Counted from the first letter of the stretch, positions 1 to 8,835 are shown. The stretch is 39,325 nt of DNA from Mycobacterium sp. 852014-50255_SCH5639931 (GCF_001665605.1 NZ_LZSV01000043.1:1-39325); one strand, 5' to 3'. Made by a program: numbers and translations. Notes: generated by a model not told the origin, from the sequence alone.

Positions 1-491
1 TGCGCCCCCGCCCCGGCGCGCCGCCCCCCCCTCCGGCCGGCCCCCCCCCCCCCACCGCCGCGCCGGTGCCCCGCCCCGCGCCGCCGCCGCCCGAACCCCC
101 ATCCCCACCCCCCCCGCCACCGCCCCCGCCGGTGGTGGTCACCACGCAGGCGCCACCGGTCTGGACCCCGCGGCACACCGCCCCGCCGTCGACTCAGGCC
201 CCGACCACGACGGCCATGACGACGCCCCCGCCACCGCCGTCGACCACGAGCGAAGAGCCGCCCCCGCCGTCGACCACCACGACCCCCACGACGACGGTGC
301 CGATGACCACCGAGTGGATACACGTCCCACTGCTACCGGTGCCGATTCCGATCCAGGTTCCGCAGACGCAGGCCCCGCAGACGCAGGCGCCGCAGTACAC
401 GCCATATCCGCAATATCCGCAGCAGTACCCGCAGCAGTACCCGCAGTACCCGGGGAACTCCCAGAATCCCTTCCTGGGCCCGGGCTACTAG
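1..491 (+). CDS. DUF7159-type protein, C-terminal Pro/Thr-rich tail (partial)
   Basis: The reading frame is open from the left edge to the TAG at 489-491, so only the C-terminal tail is present. It is almost entirely Pro, Thr and Ser, with Thr-rich stretches, then VPLLPVPIPIQVP and a Pro-Gln-Tyr ending (PQYPQQYPQQYPQYPG). The next gene ends in a similar VTVPIPITPP segment, which suggests that this is the tail of a paralog in the same DUF7159 family. M. tuberculosis Rv0312, described as a proline- and threonine-rich protein, is the likely counterpart (from memory). The tail would lie outside the membrane if the topology matches the next gene. Bases 24-53 are runs of C at the contig edge and may contain base-count errors, so the far N-terminal frame is not reliable. 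Confidence 0.6.
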   Translation, partial: RPRPGAPPPPPAGPPPPTAAPVPRPAPPPPEPPSPPPPPPPPPVVVTTQAPPVWTPRHTAPPSTQAPTTTAMTTPPPPPSTTSEEPPPPSTTTTPTTTVPMTTEWIHVPLLPVPIPIQVPQTQAPQTQAPQYTPYPQYPQQYPQQYPQYPGNSQNPFLGPGY

Positions 492-634
492 CCGCCCGTC
501 GTCCCTGCTGAGCGCGCTCCACGAGCGCGCCCGTGCCCGCGCGGGTAGGTTGGTGTCACCCGGTCGGGCGGGGTCTATCCGGTGGTGTCCTCATGGAGGA
601 TCCCGGAGCAAATCAGCGGACTGTGGAGGCGTAC

Positions 635-1996
635 GTGGACATCGTGCTGGGGGTCTCGATGGCTCCCGAGACGGTCCGCCTGGTGGTCATCGAGGGCCAG
701 AACGCCGACGGTGTCACCGTCGAACAGGACGAGTTCGAGGTCGCCGGCGGCGGGGATTCGGTGGCTGCCGGGGCGGTCGACCAAGTGCTTGCCGCGATCG
801 GCGGCACCCGGGAAGGTGCGCTCGCGGGCGGCTACCGACTGGTGTCGACCGGAGTGACGTGGACGGACCCCGCCGGCGTCGGCGCGCTGCGGGATGCGAT
901 GGGCCGCCACGGCATGGGCAACGTCATGCTGGTGTCCCCGTTACTGGCCGCGGCCGCACTGGCCCAGACGGTCGGGTCCGCCCTGGACTACGCGCACATC
1001 GCGATGCTGTTCGTCGAGCCCGAGACCGCGACGCTGGCCGTCGTCGACGTCACCGACGGTTCGATCGTCGACCTGCACCGCCAGCAGCTGGCGCACGCCC
1101 GGCAACAGCCGCTCGCCGCCGAGTTGGCGACGATGGTCGCCGGTCTCAACTCGCGGGGGGCCCGGGCGGACGGCGTCTTCCTGGTGGGCTGCGGTGCGGA
1201 CATCGTGGCGGTCAAGCCCGCGCTCGAGGCGGCGACCCCGCTCGAGGTGACGGCTCCGGAGGAGCCGGAGATGGCGCTGGCGCGCGGAGCGGCGCTGGCG
1301 TCGGCGAACGCGCCGCTGTTCGCCTCGTCCACGGCGGCCCTGGCATACGCGCTCGACCCGGGCACCGGGGAAGTGAGTCCCCGACCGATCGGCCCGACCT
1401 ACCTGGACGTCTGGGGCAGCACGACCGCCGATGCGCTGGCCTACAGCGCCGTCGCCGACGAGGACGACGTGACCCCGCGCAGGCGCAGACCCATGTTCCT
1501 CGCCGGCAGCGCGCTGGCCGGGATCGCCGCCGTGGTGGCCGGCGTGGTGCTGTTTTCGCTGGGCTCCGATCGGCCGGGATCCACCGTGCCGCAGAACCCG
1601 CGGGTCAGCGTCGCCACCCCGGCCAAGCAGGTGCCGGCCGCACCGCCGAGCGCGCCGCCGGCGGCGCAGCCGCCCGCCCCCGCACCACCGCCTCCGCCCC
1701 GGGCCCCGACCGTGGTGGCCGCCCCGCAGCCGGCCCCGCCGGTGGCCGAGCAGCCGGCGCCCCAAACGCAGAAGCCGCCGCCGGCGGCACCGGTCTACCG
1801 CGCCCCGAGCCGGCCGGCCCCGCAGTACACGCCCCCGCCGGTCCAGCGGCCGGCTCCCGCGCCGGCCGAAGCGGCCCCGCCGCCTCCGCCGCCCGCCGCG
1901 CCCGCGCAGCCGCCGGTCACGATGTACCTGCATTTCCCGTTCGTCACGGTGCCGATTCCCATCACCCCGCCGGCACCGCCCCCGCCCGCGCCATAA
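635..1996 (+). CDS. DUF7159 protein: actin/Hsp70-like domain, TM helix, Pro-rich tail
   Basis: The start chosen is GTG 635, with GGAGG at 625-629. It gives the N-terminus (M)DIVLGVSMAPETV, matching the starts of the paralogs at 36327 and 38639; ATG 593 is an in-frame alternative. Residues 1-250 form an alpha/beta domain. Its end, LVGCGADIVAVKPALEA followed by EEPEMALARGAALASANA, resembles the adenosine motif and following helix of Hsp70/actin-fold ATPases; that resemblance is my inference. A basic stretch (RRRRP) precedes one TM helix at about 287-310. The remaining ~140 residues are Pro/Ala-rich and end in VTVPIPITPP. The predicted layout is a cytoplasmic domain, one membrane crossing and an extracytoplasmic low-complexity tail. 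It lies directly upstream of the Rv0313-like gene. Function is unknown. Confidence 0.85.
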   Translation: MDIVLGVSMAPETVRLVVIEGQNADGVTVEQDEFEVAGGGDSVAAGAVDQVLAAIGGTREGALAGGYRLVSTGVTWTDPAGVGALRDAMGRHGMGNVMLVSPLLAAAALAQTVGSALDYAHIAMLFVEPETATLAVVDVTDGSIVDLHRQQLAHARQQPLAAELATMVAGLNSRGARADGVFLVGCGADIVAVKPALEAATPLEVTAPEEPEMALARGAALASANAPLFASSTAALAYALDPGTGEVSPRPIGPTYLDVWGSTTADALAYSAVADEDDVTPRRRRPMFLAGSALAGIAAVVAGVVLFSLGSDRPGSTVPQNPRVSVATPAKQVPAAPPSAPPAAQPPAPAPPPPPRAPTVVAAPQPAPPVAEQPAPQTQKPPPAAPVYRAPSRPAPQYTPPPVQRPAPAPAEAAPPPPPPAAPAQPPVTMYLHFPFVTVPIPITPPAPPPPAP

Positions 1997-2063
1997 GGGC
2001 GTGGCGCACGACCGCGACTGCGCGCACACTGGGCGGTGACGGCATGAGCGGCGAGGAGGTCGC

Positions 2064-2477
2064 GTGGGCGAATACGGTGCGTTCGGATTTGATCCCGACG
2101 AGTTCGATCGAGTGATCCGCGAGGGCAGCGAGGGGCTGCGCGACATGTTCGAGCGGGTCAGCAAGTTTGTCGCGGCGCCAGGAGCCCGGACCGGGTGGTC
2201 GTCGTTCTTCGAAGACGTGTCGCGGCGCCCCCGCCAGGAGCCCGAGACCACCGGCGAGGCCGGAGACGGTGTCTGGGCCATCTACACGGTGGACGCGAAC
2301 GGCGGCGCGCACGTCGAACAGGTTTATGCGACCGAGCTCGACGCGCTGCGGGCCAACAAGAACAACGTCGACCCCAAGCGCAAGGTGCGGTTCCTGCCGT
2401 ACGGCATCGCGGTCAGCGTTCTCGACGACGATTCCCCCGACGAGGAACCCGGCGAGGAACCCGGCGAGCCTTCCTGA
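2064..2477 (+). CDS. conserved mycobacterial hypothetical protein (Rv0313-like)
   Basis: This is a 137-residue acidic soluble protein. The start is GTG 2064, preceded by GAGGAGG at 2053-2059. It has no signal peptide or TM segment. The N-terminal half (FDPDEFDRVIREGSEGLRD) looks helical. The second half contains VWAIYTVDANGGAHVEQVY followed by a KRKVRFLPYGIAVS segment, and the C-terminus is a Glu/Asp/Pro tail. It follows the DUF7159 gene by 67 bp on the same strand, and the DUF3060 gene converges on it with a 3-bp gap. By size and neighbours it corresponds to M. tuberculosis Rv0313 (from memory). Function is unknown. Confidence 0.8.
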   Translation: MGEYGAFGFDPDEFDRVIREGSEGLRDMFERVSKFVAAPGARTGWSSFFEDVSRRPRQEPETTGEAGDGVWAIYTVDANGGAHVEQVYATELDALRANKNNVDPKRKVRFLPYGIAVSVLDDDSPDEEPGEEPGEPS

Positions 2478-2480
2478 GTC

Positions 2481-3146
2481 TCAGCCCTGCTCGACGACGT
2501 TCGAACTACCGGCGTTGCTGACCTTCGGCGTGCCCGAGTGGTAGGTGACCTTGTTGTTGAGGCCGGTGGCGTCGATGCTGTCAACGGCGTCGACGGTGAC
2601 CTGGTTCTGCATGCCCGACACGGTGAGGCTCGCGCAGTGGCCGGTGATCACCACCGTGTTGGACACGCCGCGGACGATCACGATGTTGTCGTTGCAGGCG
2701 ATCGTCCGGTTCTCGCCGACCCCGGAGACACTGATCTTGTCGCCCGGCGCCGGGGCCGGTGACGTCGACGGCCCGGGTGTTCTGGTCCGGGTGGTCGGCG
2801 GTGCGGTACCGCCCGGGGGGATGTCGGTGATGGTCGGCGGGGAGCTGATGATCGAGCGGACACCGGAAAGTTGGTGGGCCGCGAAGGCGGCGATGCCGCC
2901 GGCGAGGGCCAGCATGCCGATGACGATGACCGTGCCCAGGATCCACCACATCCGATTGCCCGAGGGACGTTGCGGCGGCGCGCCGCCATAGGTCCACGCG
3001 GGCGGTGGCGGCGGAGGGCCCGCCGGCCCGGGCGAATAGGCCTGGGCGGCGGGCTGCGCGCTACCCGCTTCGGATGCCCGCGCCGCCTCGGCGAGCGGGC
3101 GCTCGAGTTCCCGGATCCGCTCCTCCGGGTCGTCGTTTGCTGCCAT
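2481..3146 (-). CDS. membrane-anchored DUF3060 protein (Rv0314c-like)
   Basis: A 221-residue protein starting at ATG 3146. Residues 1-30 are charged and helical (ERIRELERPLAEA). Residues 35-62 are Pro/Gly-rich. One TM helix lies at about 67-91, after GNRMWW. A Thr/Pro/Ser linker (about 104-132) leads to a C-terminal DUF3060 domain (about 136-221), recognised by short repeated beta-strand motifs such as VSGVGENRTIACND, VVITGHCASLTVSG and QVTVDAVDSIDA. Two Cys (CND and HCA) could form a disulfide in the exported domain. The family is common in actinobacterial cell-envelope proteins and has no assigned function. Length and position match M. tuberculosis Rv0314c. The gene converges on the Rv0313-like gene. 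Confidence 0.85.
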   Translation of the reverse strand: MAANDDPEERIRELERPLAEAARASEAGSAQPAAQAYSPGPAGPPPPPPAWTYGGAPPQRPSGNRMWWILGTVIVIGMLALAGGIAAFAAHQLSGVRSIISSPPTITDIPPGGTAPPTTRTRTPGPSTSPAPAPGDKISVSGVGENRTIACNDNIVIVRGVSNTVVITGHCASLTVSGMQNQVTVDAVDSIDATGLNNKVTYHSGTPKVSNAGSSNVVEQG

Positions 3147-3202
3147 CGGTTGAATATGCCATTCCCGCGGCTGATTTCGGGCGGTTCGGTAGTTTCTGCA
3201 TC

Positions 3203-4222
3203 GTGCCCGAGTTGCCGAACCGTCAGGTGTTGTTGCGTCGCCGCCCCTCGGGGCTCGTTCAGCCCGGTGACACCGAGCTGGTCACCACCGCGGCGCCCGA
3301 ACCGGCGGAGGGGGAGGCGCTGCTGCGCACCACCTACGTAGGGATCGACGCCGCCGCCCGCACGTGGCTCGACGACCAGCCGAGCTACCTTCCGCCGGTG
3401 CAGCTGGGCGAGGTCATCCGCGCGGCCGGGATCGGCGAGGTGGTCGCGTCGCGCTGCGATGCCTATGCCGTCGGGGACGTCGTCACCACGCTGACCGGCT
3501 TCTCCGAGTACGCGATCATCCGCGACGACCTGTTCAGTACACCCATCCCGGGCGAGGACGACCAGCTGGCGATCATGTCGGTGTACGGGCCGACCGGCGC
3601 CACCGCCTATTTCGGGATGACCGACATCGGCCGGCCCAAGGCCGGGGAAACGGTCGTGATCTCGGCGGCCGCGGGCGCCACCGGATCGGTGGCGGGCCAG
3701 ATCGCGAAGATCGCCGGCGCCCGGGTGGTGGGTATCGCGGGCGGGCCGGAGAAATGCCGGGCGGTGGTCGAGGACTTCGGGTTCGACGCGTGCATCGATT
3801 ACAAGAACGACGACCTCGCGGCGGCGCTCAAGCAGCACTGCCCGCGGCGCGTCGACGTGTACTTCGACAACGTCGGCGGGCCGATCCTCGACGCGGTGCT
3901 GGGCCGCTTGGCCCCGCGCGCCCGCGTCGTCCTGTGCGGCGTCATCTCCAGTTACCTCACCGGCGAGCACCCGGGGCCGGCCAACTACGTGAACCTGCTG
4001 TCCAAGACCGCCTTGATGCAGGGGTTCAACGCCCTGGACCAGTGGGGCCGCTTCGACGAGGCGTTCGCCGCGCTCCGGCAGTGGGAGGCCGAGGGCCGGC
4101 TCAAGCACCGGGAAACCATCTTCGACGGCATCGAATCGTGCGTCGACGCCCTCAACGGCCTGTTCACCGGAGTCAACATCGGCAAGACGCTGGTCAAGCT
4201 CAGCGAACCGGCTTCCCGCTGA
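3203..4222 (+). CDS. NADP-dependent MDR-family reductase (prostaglandin/2-alkenal reductase type)
   Basis: A 339-residue medium-chain dehydrogenase/reductase that lacks the zinc ligands of alcohol dehydrogenases. The GTG start at 3203 gives the typical N-terminus NRQVLLRRRPSG. A GroES-like fold spans about 1-125. A Rossmann fold follows, with the nucleotide-binding motif AAAGATGSVAGQIAK at 156-170 (GxxGxxxG) and a downstream DVYFDNVGG motif typical of the leukotriene B4 12-hydroxydehydrogenase/prostaglandin reductase branch. Members reduce activated C=C bonds with NADPH; the substrate here is unknown. It starts 57 bp from the divergent DUF3060 gene, so the two may share a promoter region. It is not part of the M. 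tuberculosis Rv0314c-Rv0315 junction as I remember it, so it may be a local insertion. Confidence 0.85.
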   Translation: MPELPNRQVLLRRRPSGLVQPGDTELVTTAAPEPAEGEALLRTTYVGIDAAARTWLDDQPSYLPPVQLGEVIRAAGIGEVVASRCDAYAVGDVVTTLTGFSEYAIIRDDLFSTPIPGEDDQLAIMSVYGPTGATAYFGMTDIGRPKAGETVVISAAAGATGSVAGQIAKIAGARVVGIAGGPEKCRAVVEDFGFDACIDYKNDDLAAALKQHCPRRVDVYFDNVGGPILDAVLGRLAPRARVVLCGVISSYLTGEHPGPANYVNLLSKTALMQGFNALDQWGRFDEAFAALRQWEAEGRLKHRETIFDGIESCVDALNGLFTGVNIGKTLVKLSEPASR

Positions 4223-4377
4223 GCCGGCACCCTTCTCCGCACGGAAAAACTCGCCGCCACGGGCCGGGTGTGGGCTGCGCGGCGCCCCGCCGCGTGGTTT
4301 CATAACACCGTTTGCAAAAGTTGCCTGGGGTGGCGGGCTTGGGTCGAAACACGGCTTTCACGATTGGTGGGTTGTAG

Positions 4378-5208
4378 ATGGATCGTCGCAGCATGATGTT
4401 GATCTCGGGGCTCGGCATGCTGGGCGCTGCGATGCGCTTGCCGGGCGCCTGGGCCACCCCGCCGGCGCCGGAGGCGCCGCCGTCCGCCGGGCCCGGCGGC
4501 CCTTACATCTTCGCCGATGAGTTCGACGGGCCGGCAGGCTCGGCTCCCGACCCCGGCAAGTGGACGATCCAGACCTGGCAGGACGACGTCTTCCCGCCGG
4601 TCGAGGGCATCTATCGCGACGACCGCCAAAACGTGTTCCAGGACGGGCACTCCAACCTCGTCCTGTGCGCCACCCACGACCTGCTGAGCAACACCTATTA
4701 CAGCGGCAAGCTGCGCGGCAACTTCCGGAGCATGATCAATCAGACGTGGGAAGCGCGGATCAAGCTCGACTGCCTCTATCCCGGCCTGTGGCCCTCGTTC
4801 TGGGGTGTCAACGAGGACCCGCTGCCCGACGGCGAGGTGGACATCTTCGAGTGGTACGGCAACGGCCAGTGGGCCCCGGGCACCACCGTCCACGCGGCGT
4901 CCAACGGCAAGACCTGGGAGGGTAAGTCCATTCCGGGCCTGGTCGACGGCGGCTGGCACACCTGGCGCATGCATTGGGGCGAAGAGGGTTTCGAGTTTTC
5001 GCGAGACGGCGCCGAGTACTTCAAGGTCCCCAACAAGCCCATCCACGTCGCCGGCGGGGCTCCCGACGACTTCAGGTGGCCGTTCAACATTCCCGGCTAT
5101 TGGATGACGCCCATGTTCACCCTCGCGGTCGGCGGGGTGGGTGCCGGCGATCCGGCGGCGGGTACCTTCCCCGCGTCCATGCTCGTCGACTACATCCGCA
5201 TCTGGTGA
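4378..5208 (+). CDS. secreted glycoside hydrolase family 16 (Rv0315-like beta-glucanase)
   Basis: A 276-residue protein starting at ATG 4378. The N-terminus MDRRSMMLISGLGMLGAAM followed by WATPPAP looks like a twin-arginine (DRRSM) export signal cleaved near residue 26. The mature part has the GH16 features FADEFDGPAGS at about 45, DRQNVFQDG at about 82 and the catalytic signature GEVDIFEWYG with E153, D155 and E158 in the ExDxxE order; E153 is the expected nucleophile and E158 the acid/base. It ends MLVDYIRIW, as is usual for the jelly-roll fold. The family retains hydrolysis of beta-1,3 or mixed beta-glucans, probably outside the cell. M. tuberculosis Rv0315 is the clear relative. Its stop abuts that of the convergent glycosyltransferase gene at TGATCA. 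Confidence 0.88.
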   Translation: MDRRSMMLISGLGMLGAAMRLPGAWATPPAPEAPPSAGPGGPYIFADEFDGPAGSAPDPGKWTIQTWQDDVFPPVEGIYRDDRQNVFQDGHSNLVLCATHDLLSNTYYSGKLRGNFRSMINQTWEARIKLDCLYPGLWPSFWGVNEDPLPDGEVDIFEWYGNGQWAPGTTVHAASNGKTWEGKSIPGLVDGGWHTWRMHWGEEGFEFSRDGAEYFKVPNKPIHVAGGAPDDFRWPFNIPGYWMTPMFTLAVGGVGAGDPAAGTFPASMLVDYIRIW

Positions 5209-6723
5209 TCACCGCGTCGCTTTGAACACCTGCACCAGGTTGAACTGCCAGCGCTCGACGAGCCGGAAGCCCAGATCGTGCGGCACCGCGAAGGCGGGGG
5301 TCGCCCCGTAGCGCGGACCGGGCGGCAGCGCCGGACCCTGATCGTGGGCGGGCATCGACTCGTCGGCCTGTGTGATGATCCAGACCACGCGGCAACGGCT
5401 GAGCGGCGCGGCGACGACCTCGGGGATCAGGTTGGTGTCGAAGACGTCGTTGCGGTCGGTCGCCCGCTGCCACAGCGTGAGGTCGATAAGCTTGCGGTAG
5501 GCATCGGGGCGCGCCGCCATCAGGGGGCGCATCGGGGCGGGCATGAATGTCACGGTGTCGTTCACCAGCAGGCAATCGCCCGGTGCTGCCTGGGCGGTGA
5601 TCAGATCCGCCACCTGGCTGTAGTCCATCCCGTATTTCGCGTACGGGTTTCGCTGCACCAGAAGGTAATTCGGGGCAGCGGCGACGGCGAAAAGGGTGAC
5701 AATCGCCGCCGTCAGCCAGGGCCGGGCGGTCACCGCGGCGGCGCAGACGCCCAGGATCAGCGCCATTCCCGGCGCCGTGAACGTCAGGTAGCGCGGGGTG
5801 TAGATCGAGTGCACCAGCGCCGAGTAGATCAGGATGGCCGCGGTCGGTAGGGCAAGCCACGCGATCGCGAGGGCCAGCAGTTGCCCATCGCCGGGCGCCG
5901 GTCGCGCGGACTTGCTGAGCCACAACGCAATAGCCCCCGCGATCACCAGCGCCGCGAGCACGGCGAACGGGGGGCTGCGCTCGAAATACTGCTGCACCAC
6001 CACGTCTTCCAGCGTCCGGCGACCGATCGGTGCGATCCAGCTGATTTGATGCGCCTGCCCGGCGACCGTCACCAAGAACGGCACCATGGCGCAGACCCCG
6101 GCGGTCGCCGCAATCGTGAACCGCAGCAAAACCCTTCGCGCACAACGGGACACGAGGACCAGCGTGAAGTGCGCCCCGACCAACATTGCCAGGTACACGT
6201 CGAGCGCAATCGACGAGATCAGGGCGGCGCCGTAGGCCGCCCACAGCCAACCGGAGTCGCGGCGGGCAGCGCGCACGAGCAACACCGTCAGCCACACGGC
6301 GGCCATCATCGACAGCGCGTAGGGGCGGGCCTCGATGCCCGCCCACGTCGTTCGCGGCAAGACGGCGCAGAAGACGCCCGAGGCCACCGCGACGGTGCGC
6401 GACGAGAACTGCTTGCCCAGCACCACGATTCCCGCGGCGGCGCCCCCGACGGCCAGCCCACTCGGCGCGCGCGACCAGAACTCGGTGGGCAGGAAAACCT
6501 GAAACCAGGCGTGCATGAGCAGGTAGTACAGGCCGTGCACGGCGTCGACATTGCCCAGCATCCGCCACAACTGGGCGAGGGAGCGACTGTATGCGGCCGA
6601 AATGGTGGCGGCCTCGTCGTACCAGAAAGACGGGCGGCCCGCGCCGCCCATGCTCACCGCAACGGCGAACACCCCGACCAGCAGCGGGTCCAGCCCGGCC
6701 GGGCGGCGAAGCGGGTTCCGCAC
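5209..6723 (-). CDS. GT-C fold integral membrane glycosyltransferase
   Basis: A 504-residue polytopic protein from a GTG start at 6723. After a first TM segment (about 12-28), the extracytoplasmic loop contains SFWYDEAATIS, with the acidic pair D36-E37 typical of the catalytic loop of GT-C enzymes (PMT/ArnT/mannosyltransferase type) that use polyprenyl-phosphate sugars. YYLLMHAWFQV follows, and then about nine further hydrophobic segments. The C-terminal ~140 residues form a soluble domain (ITAQAAPGDCLLVND). The role is probably sugar addition to a cell-envelope glycan or protein on the outer face of the membrane; donor and acceptor cannot be read from the sequence. No strong ribosome-binding site precedes the GTG. 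Confidence 0.75.
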   Translation of the reverse strand: MRNPLRRPAGLDPLLVGVFAVAVSMGGAGRPSFWYDEAATISAAYSRSLAQLWRMLGNVDAVHGLYYLLMHAWFQVFLPTEFWSRAPSGLAVGGAAAGIVVLGKQFSSRTVAVASGVFCAVLPRTTWAGIEARPYALSMMAAVWLTVLLVRAARRDSGWLWAAYGAALISSIALDVYLAMLVGAHFTLVLVSRCARRVLLRFTIAATAGVCAMVPFLVTVAGQAHQISWIAPIGRRTLEDVVVQQYFERSPPFAVLAALVIAGAIALWLSKSARPAPGDGQLLALAIAWLALPTAAILIYSALVHSIYTPRYLTFTAPGMALILGVCAAAVTARPWLTAAIVTLFAVAAAPNYLLVQRNPYAKYGMDYSQVADLITAQAAPGDCLLVNDTVTFMPAPMRPLMAARPDAYRKLIDLTLWQRATDRNDVFDTNLIPEVVAAPLSRCRVVWIITQADESMPAHDQGPALPPGPRYGATPAFAVPHDLGFRLVERWQFNLVQVFKATR

Positions 6724-6779
6724 GTCGCTATGGTGCCAGAAGCGGACCGCGAGCCCGCCGCTGGCCGACTACCTCCGGG

Positions 6780-7007
6780 TCAGTTCAGCAACCAGACGTG
6801 CCAGAACCCATCGGAGCCCAGGCGGCAGTCCCAATGGGTGTACAGGTGGTCATTGTGCGTGATCTCCACGTGCGGGGCATCGGCCTCGCAACCGGACTGG
6901 CTCGAGTAGTTGCCTTCGACCTCTACTTCGTCGGCACTGGCCACACCCACCCCCGTGGTGAGCAGCCCGGCAAACGCCAATAGGCCAGCGGCGCAAGCCA
7001 TCTTCAT
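6780..7007 (-). CDS. small secreted protein
   Basis: A 75-residue protein starting at ATG 7007, preceded on its own strand by GGGGAGG about six bases upstream, which settles the start against longer in-frame alternatives. Residues 1-25 form a clear Sec signal peptide ending in VGVASA before DEVEV. The mature part is about 50 residues with two Cys (SGCEAD and HWDCRL), probably one disulfide, and several His/Trp (THNDHLYTHWDC, FWHVWLLN). I do not recognise the family; it resembles many small exported mycobacterial proteins. It lies upstream of the glycosyltransferase gene in the same orientation. Confidence 0.75.
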   Translation of the reverse strand: MKMACAAGLLAFAGLLTTGVGVASADEVEVEGNYSSQSGCEADAPHVEITHNDHLYTHWDCRLGSDGFWHVWLLN

Positions 7008-7170
7008 CTGGACCTCCCCTTCGTAGCTGAGCAGACTATATCGACCGGCCCGGGCGTGGGATCGAAAATGGGGAATCCGGCAAACGTCCACCATTCGAAC
7101 GTATGATCGATCGATGGGGCAGTTCGCGTCCATCGGGTAAAACGGCCAACCGGTCCGGAGCCCGTTCCGG

Positions 7171-7422
7171 GTGGTGCGTCCGCCGATCACGGTCCTGGTG
7201 GACCTGACGGTGCTCTTCCCGCGCGAGCCACATCGCTCCGGCCGGTATCAGCCCAACGGGCTGCAGCTGCACAAGGTCGTCGAGGGGCTGCTCAGCTGCT
7301 GGGGCCTCTGCGAGCAGGGCGACTGGTGGGGGCTGGTGACCTACCCGGTCGCCTACGGCTCCCAGCGCAAAACCGTGACGCACTGGGTGCCCGCCTGGAC
7401 GTTGCGCCGAAAGCCGTTCTGA
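7171..7422 (+). CDS. conserved hypothetical small protein
   Basis: About 83 residues from GTG 7171; GTG 7174 is equally possible. Third codon positions are almost all G or C and no signal peptide or TM segment is present, so it reads as a genuine mycobacterial gene. It is rich in Trp and ends in a conserved-looking block with HWVPAWTLRRKPF; an internal segment reads GLVTYPVAYGSQRKTVT. An in-frame stop at 7138-7140 excludes an upstream ATG start. Function is unknown. Confidence 0.6.
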   Translation: MVRPPITVLVDLTVLFPREPHRSGRYQPNGLQLHKVVEGLLSCWGLCEQGDWWGLVTYPVAYGSQRKTVTHWVPAWTLRRKPF

Positions 7423-7481
7423 GGGCGGCGCTTACGCCGGACCCCTGCGGCCGCGTCGGACCAATGCGATGATGGCTGCCC

Positions 7482-8153
7482 GTGGACGCAAGTTGGGGTT
7501 CGGTACTGACCAAGCTCATCGCGCTGGCGGCCGTCATCGCGCTCTCGCCGATCACGGTCGTTCCGGCGGTGCTGGTCTTGCACGCCCCCCGGCCGCGGCC
7601 GACCAGTCTGGCCTTCCTCGCCGGATGGGTGCTGGGGCTGGCCGCCCTCACCGCGGTGTTCGTCAGCGGCTCGGAGCTGCTCGGCGGCCTGCACAGGGCG
7701 CCACCGACGTGGGCGTCGTGGGTGCGGGTGGCGCTGGGGTCGGCGCTGATCGCGTTGGGCGCCTACCAGTGGCTGACCCGGCATCGGCACGGCAGCATGC
7801 CGCGCTGGATGCGGTCGTTCTCCACGCTCAGCCCGCCACGCGCCGGGCTGACCGGGGCGGTGCTGGTGGTGCTGCGACCCGAGGTGCTGATCATGTGCGC
7901 GGCGGCCGGCTTGGCCATCGGCAGCAGCAGCCTCAGCGCGGCCGGCGAGCTGGTCGCCGGGGCATTGTTTCTCGTCATCGCCGCGTCCACGGTCGCCATC
8001 CCGATCCTGGCCTATGTCGGCGCCGGCGACCGGCTCGACGATGCGCTGGAACGCCTCAAAGTGTGGATGGAGGAAAACCACGCCACCCTGCTCGCCGTCA
8101 TCCTGGTCCTGATCGGTTTGATGGTGCTCTACAACGGGATTCGCGCCCTGTAG
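7482..8153 (+). CDS. SfLAP/GAP family membrane protein (copy 1)
   Basis: A 223-residue membrane protein from GTG 7482. Six hydrophobic segments can be seen: about 8-33, 41-63, 77-95, 118-142, 149-172 and 200-222. The first carries LSPITVVPAVLVLHAPRPRP, the N-terminal signature of the sulfolipid-1-addressing/GAP family, a LysE-like fold. Characterised relatives (Sap, and Gap of glycopeptidolipid loci) assist export of large cell-wall lipids. The substrate here is unknown. The next gene is a tandem paralog beginning 10 bp after this stop, which suggests an operon and possibly a heteromeric pair. Confidence 0.8.
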   Translation: MDASWGSVLTKLIALAAVIALSPITVVPAVLVLHAPRPRPTSLAFLAGWVLGLAALTAVFVSGSELLGGLHRAPPTWASWVRVALGSALIALGAYQWLTRHRHGSMPRWMRSFSTLSPPRAGLTGAVLVVLRPEVLIMCAAAGLAIGSSSLSAAGELVAGALFLVIAASTVAIPILAYVGAGDRLDDALERLKVWMEENHATLLAVILVLIGLMVLYNGIRAL

Positions 8154-8163
8154 ATTGCTGCCC

Positions 8164-8835
8164 ATGGCAGGTAGCTGGGGCACCGTGCTCACGGGGCTCG
8201 TTCCGCTTGGGCTGGTCATCTCGTTGTCGCCGCTCACCGTCATCCCGGCGGTGCTGGTGCTGCAGGCGCCGCGGCCGCGGCCGAGCGGCCTGGCGTTTCT
8301 GAGCGGCTGGGCGCTGACCCTCGCCGCGCTGACGGCGCTTTCCGTCACGGCCTCCCACCTGCTCGGCGGCCTGGACAAGTCGCCGCCGCGGTGGTCGTCG
8401 TGGCTGCGCGTGGTGCTGGGGTCGGCGCTGATCGTGTACGGCATCTACAAATGGCTGAACCGGCACGGCCACGCCGAATCGCCGGCCTGGATGCGCTCGT
8501 TCGCGACCATCACCCCGGCCCGGGCCGGGATCATGGGGGCGGTCCTGGCCGTGGTCCGGCCGGACGTCGTACTCATCTGCATCCCGGCCGGCCTGGGCAT
8601 CGGCACCGCCGGGCTCGGCCTCGTCGGTGACTGGGTGGCCGCCGCGTTCTTCGTCGCCATCGCGGCGTCAAGCGTCGCGATCCCGATACTGGCCTACGCG
8701 GCGGCCGGCAGCCGTCTCGACGACACGCTCGCAAAGCTCAAAGACTGGATGGACCGCAACAACGCCGCTCTGCTGGCGGCGGTCCTGGTCCTGATCGGTG
8801 CGATGGTGCTCTACCACGGAATCGACGCCCTATAG
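8164..8835 (+). CDS. SfLAP/GAP family membrane protein (copy 2)
   Basis: A 223-residue tandem paralog of the preceding gene, with the same six-helix pattern and signature (SLSPLTVIPAVLVLQAPRPR). The start is ATG 8164, because MAGSWGTVL aligns with MDASWGSVL of copy 1; an in-frame TTG at 8155 would add three residues. Both proteins share the region around RWMRSF/AWMRSF and end in LIGxMVLYxGIxAL. The likely role is assisting export of an envelope lipid. The 3' end overlaps the convergent HExxH gene by 25 bp. Confidence 0.8.
   Translation: MAGSWGTVLTGLVPLGLVISLSPLTVIPAVLVLQAPRPRPSGLAFLSGWALTLAALTALSVTASHLLGGLDKSPPRWSSWLRVVLGSALIVYGIYKWLNRHGHAESPAWMRSFATITPARAGIMGAVLAVVRPDVVLICIPAGLGIGTAGLGLVGDWVAAAFFVAIAASSVAIPILAYAAAGSRLDDTLAKLKDWMDRNNAALLAAVLVLIGAMVLYHGIDAL

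Noticed and set aside
941..2281. 446-codon minus-strand ORF rich in Arg/Gly
   Set aside because: It is a shadow of the DUF7159 and Rv0313-like genes caused by high GC, with no sensible domain composition.
2678..4303. 541-codon minus-strand ORF
   Set aside because: It covers the reductase and the DUF3060 gene in another frame; the reductase motifs on the plus strand are decisive.
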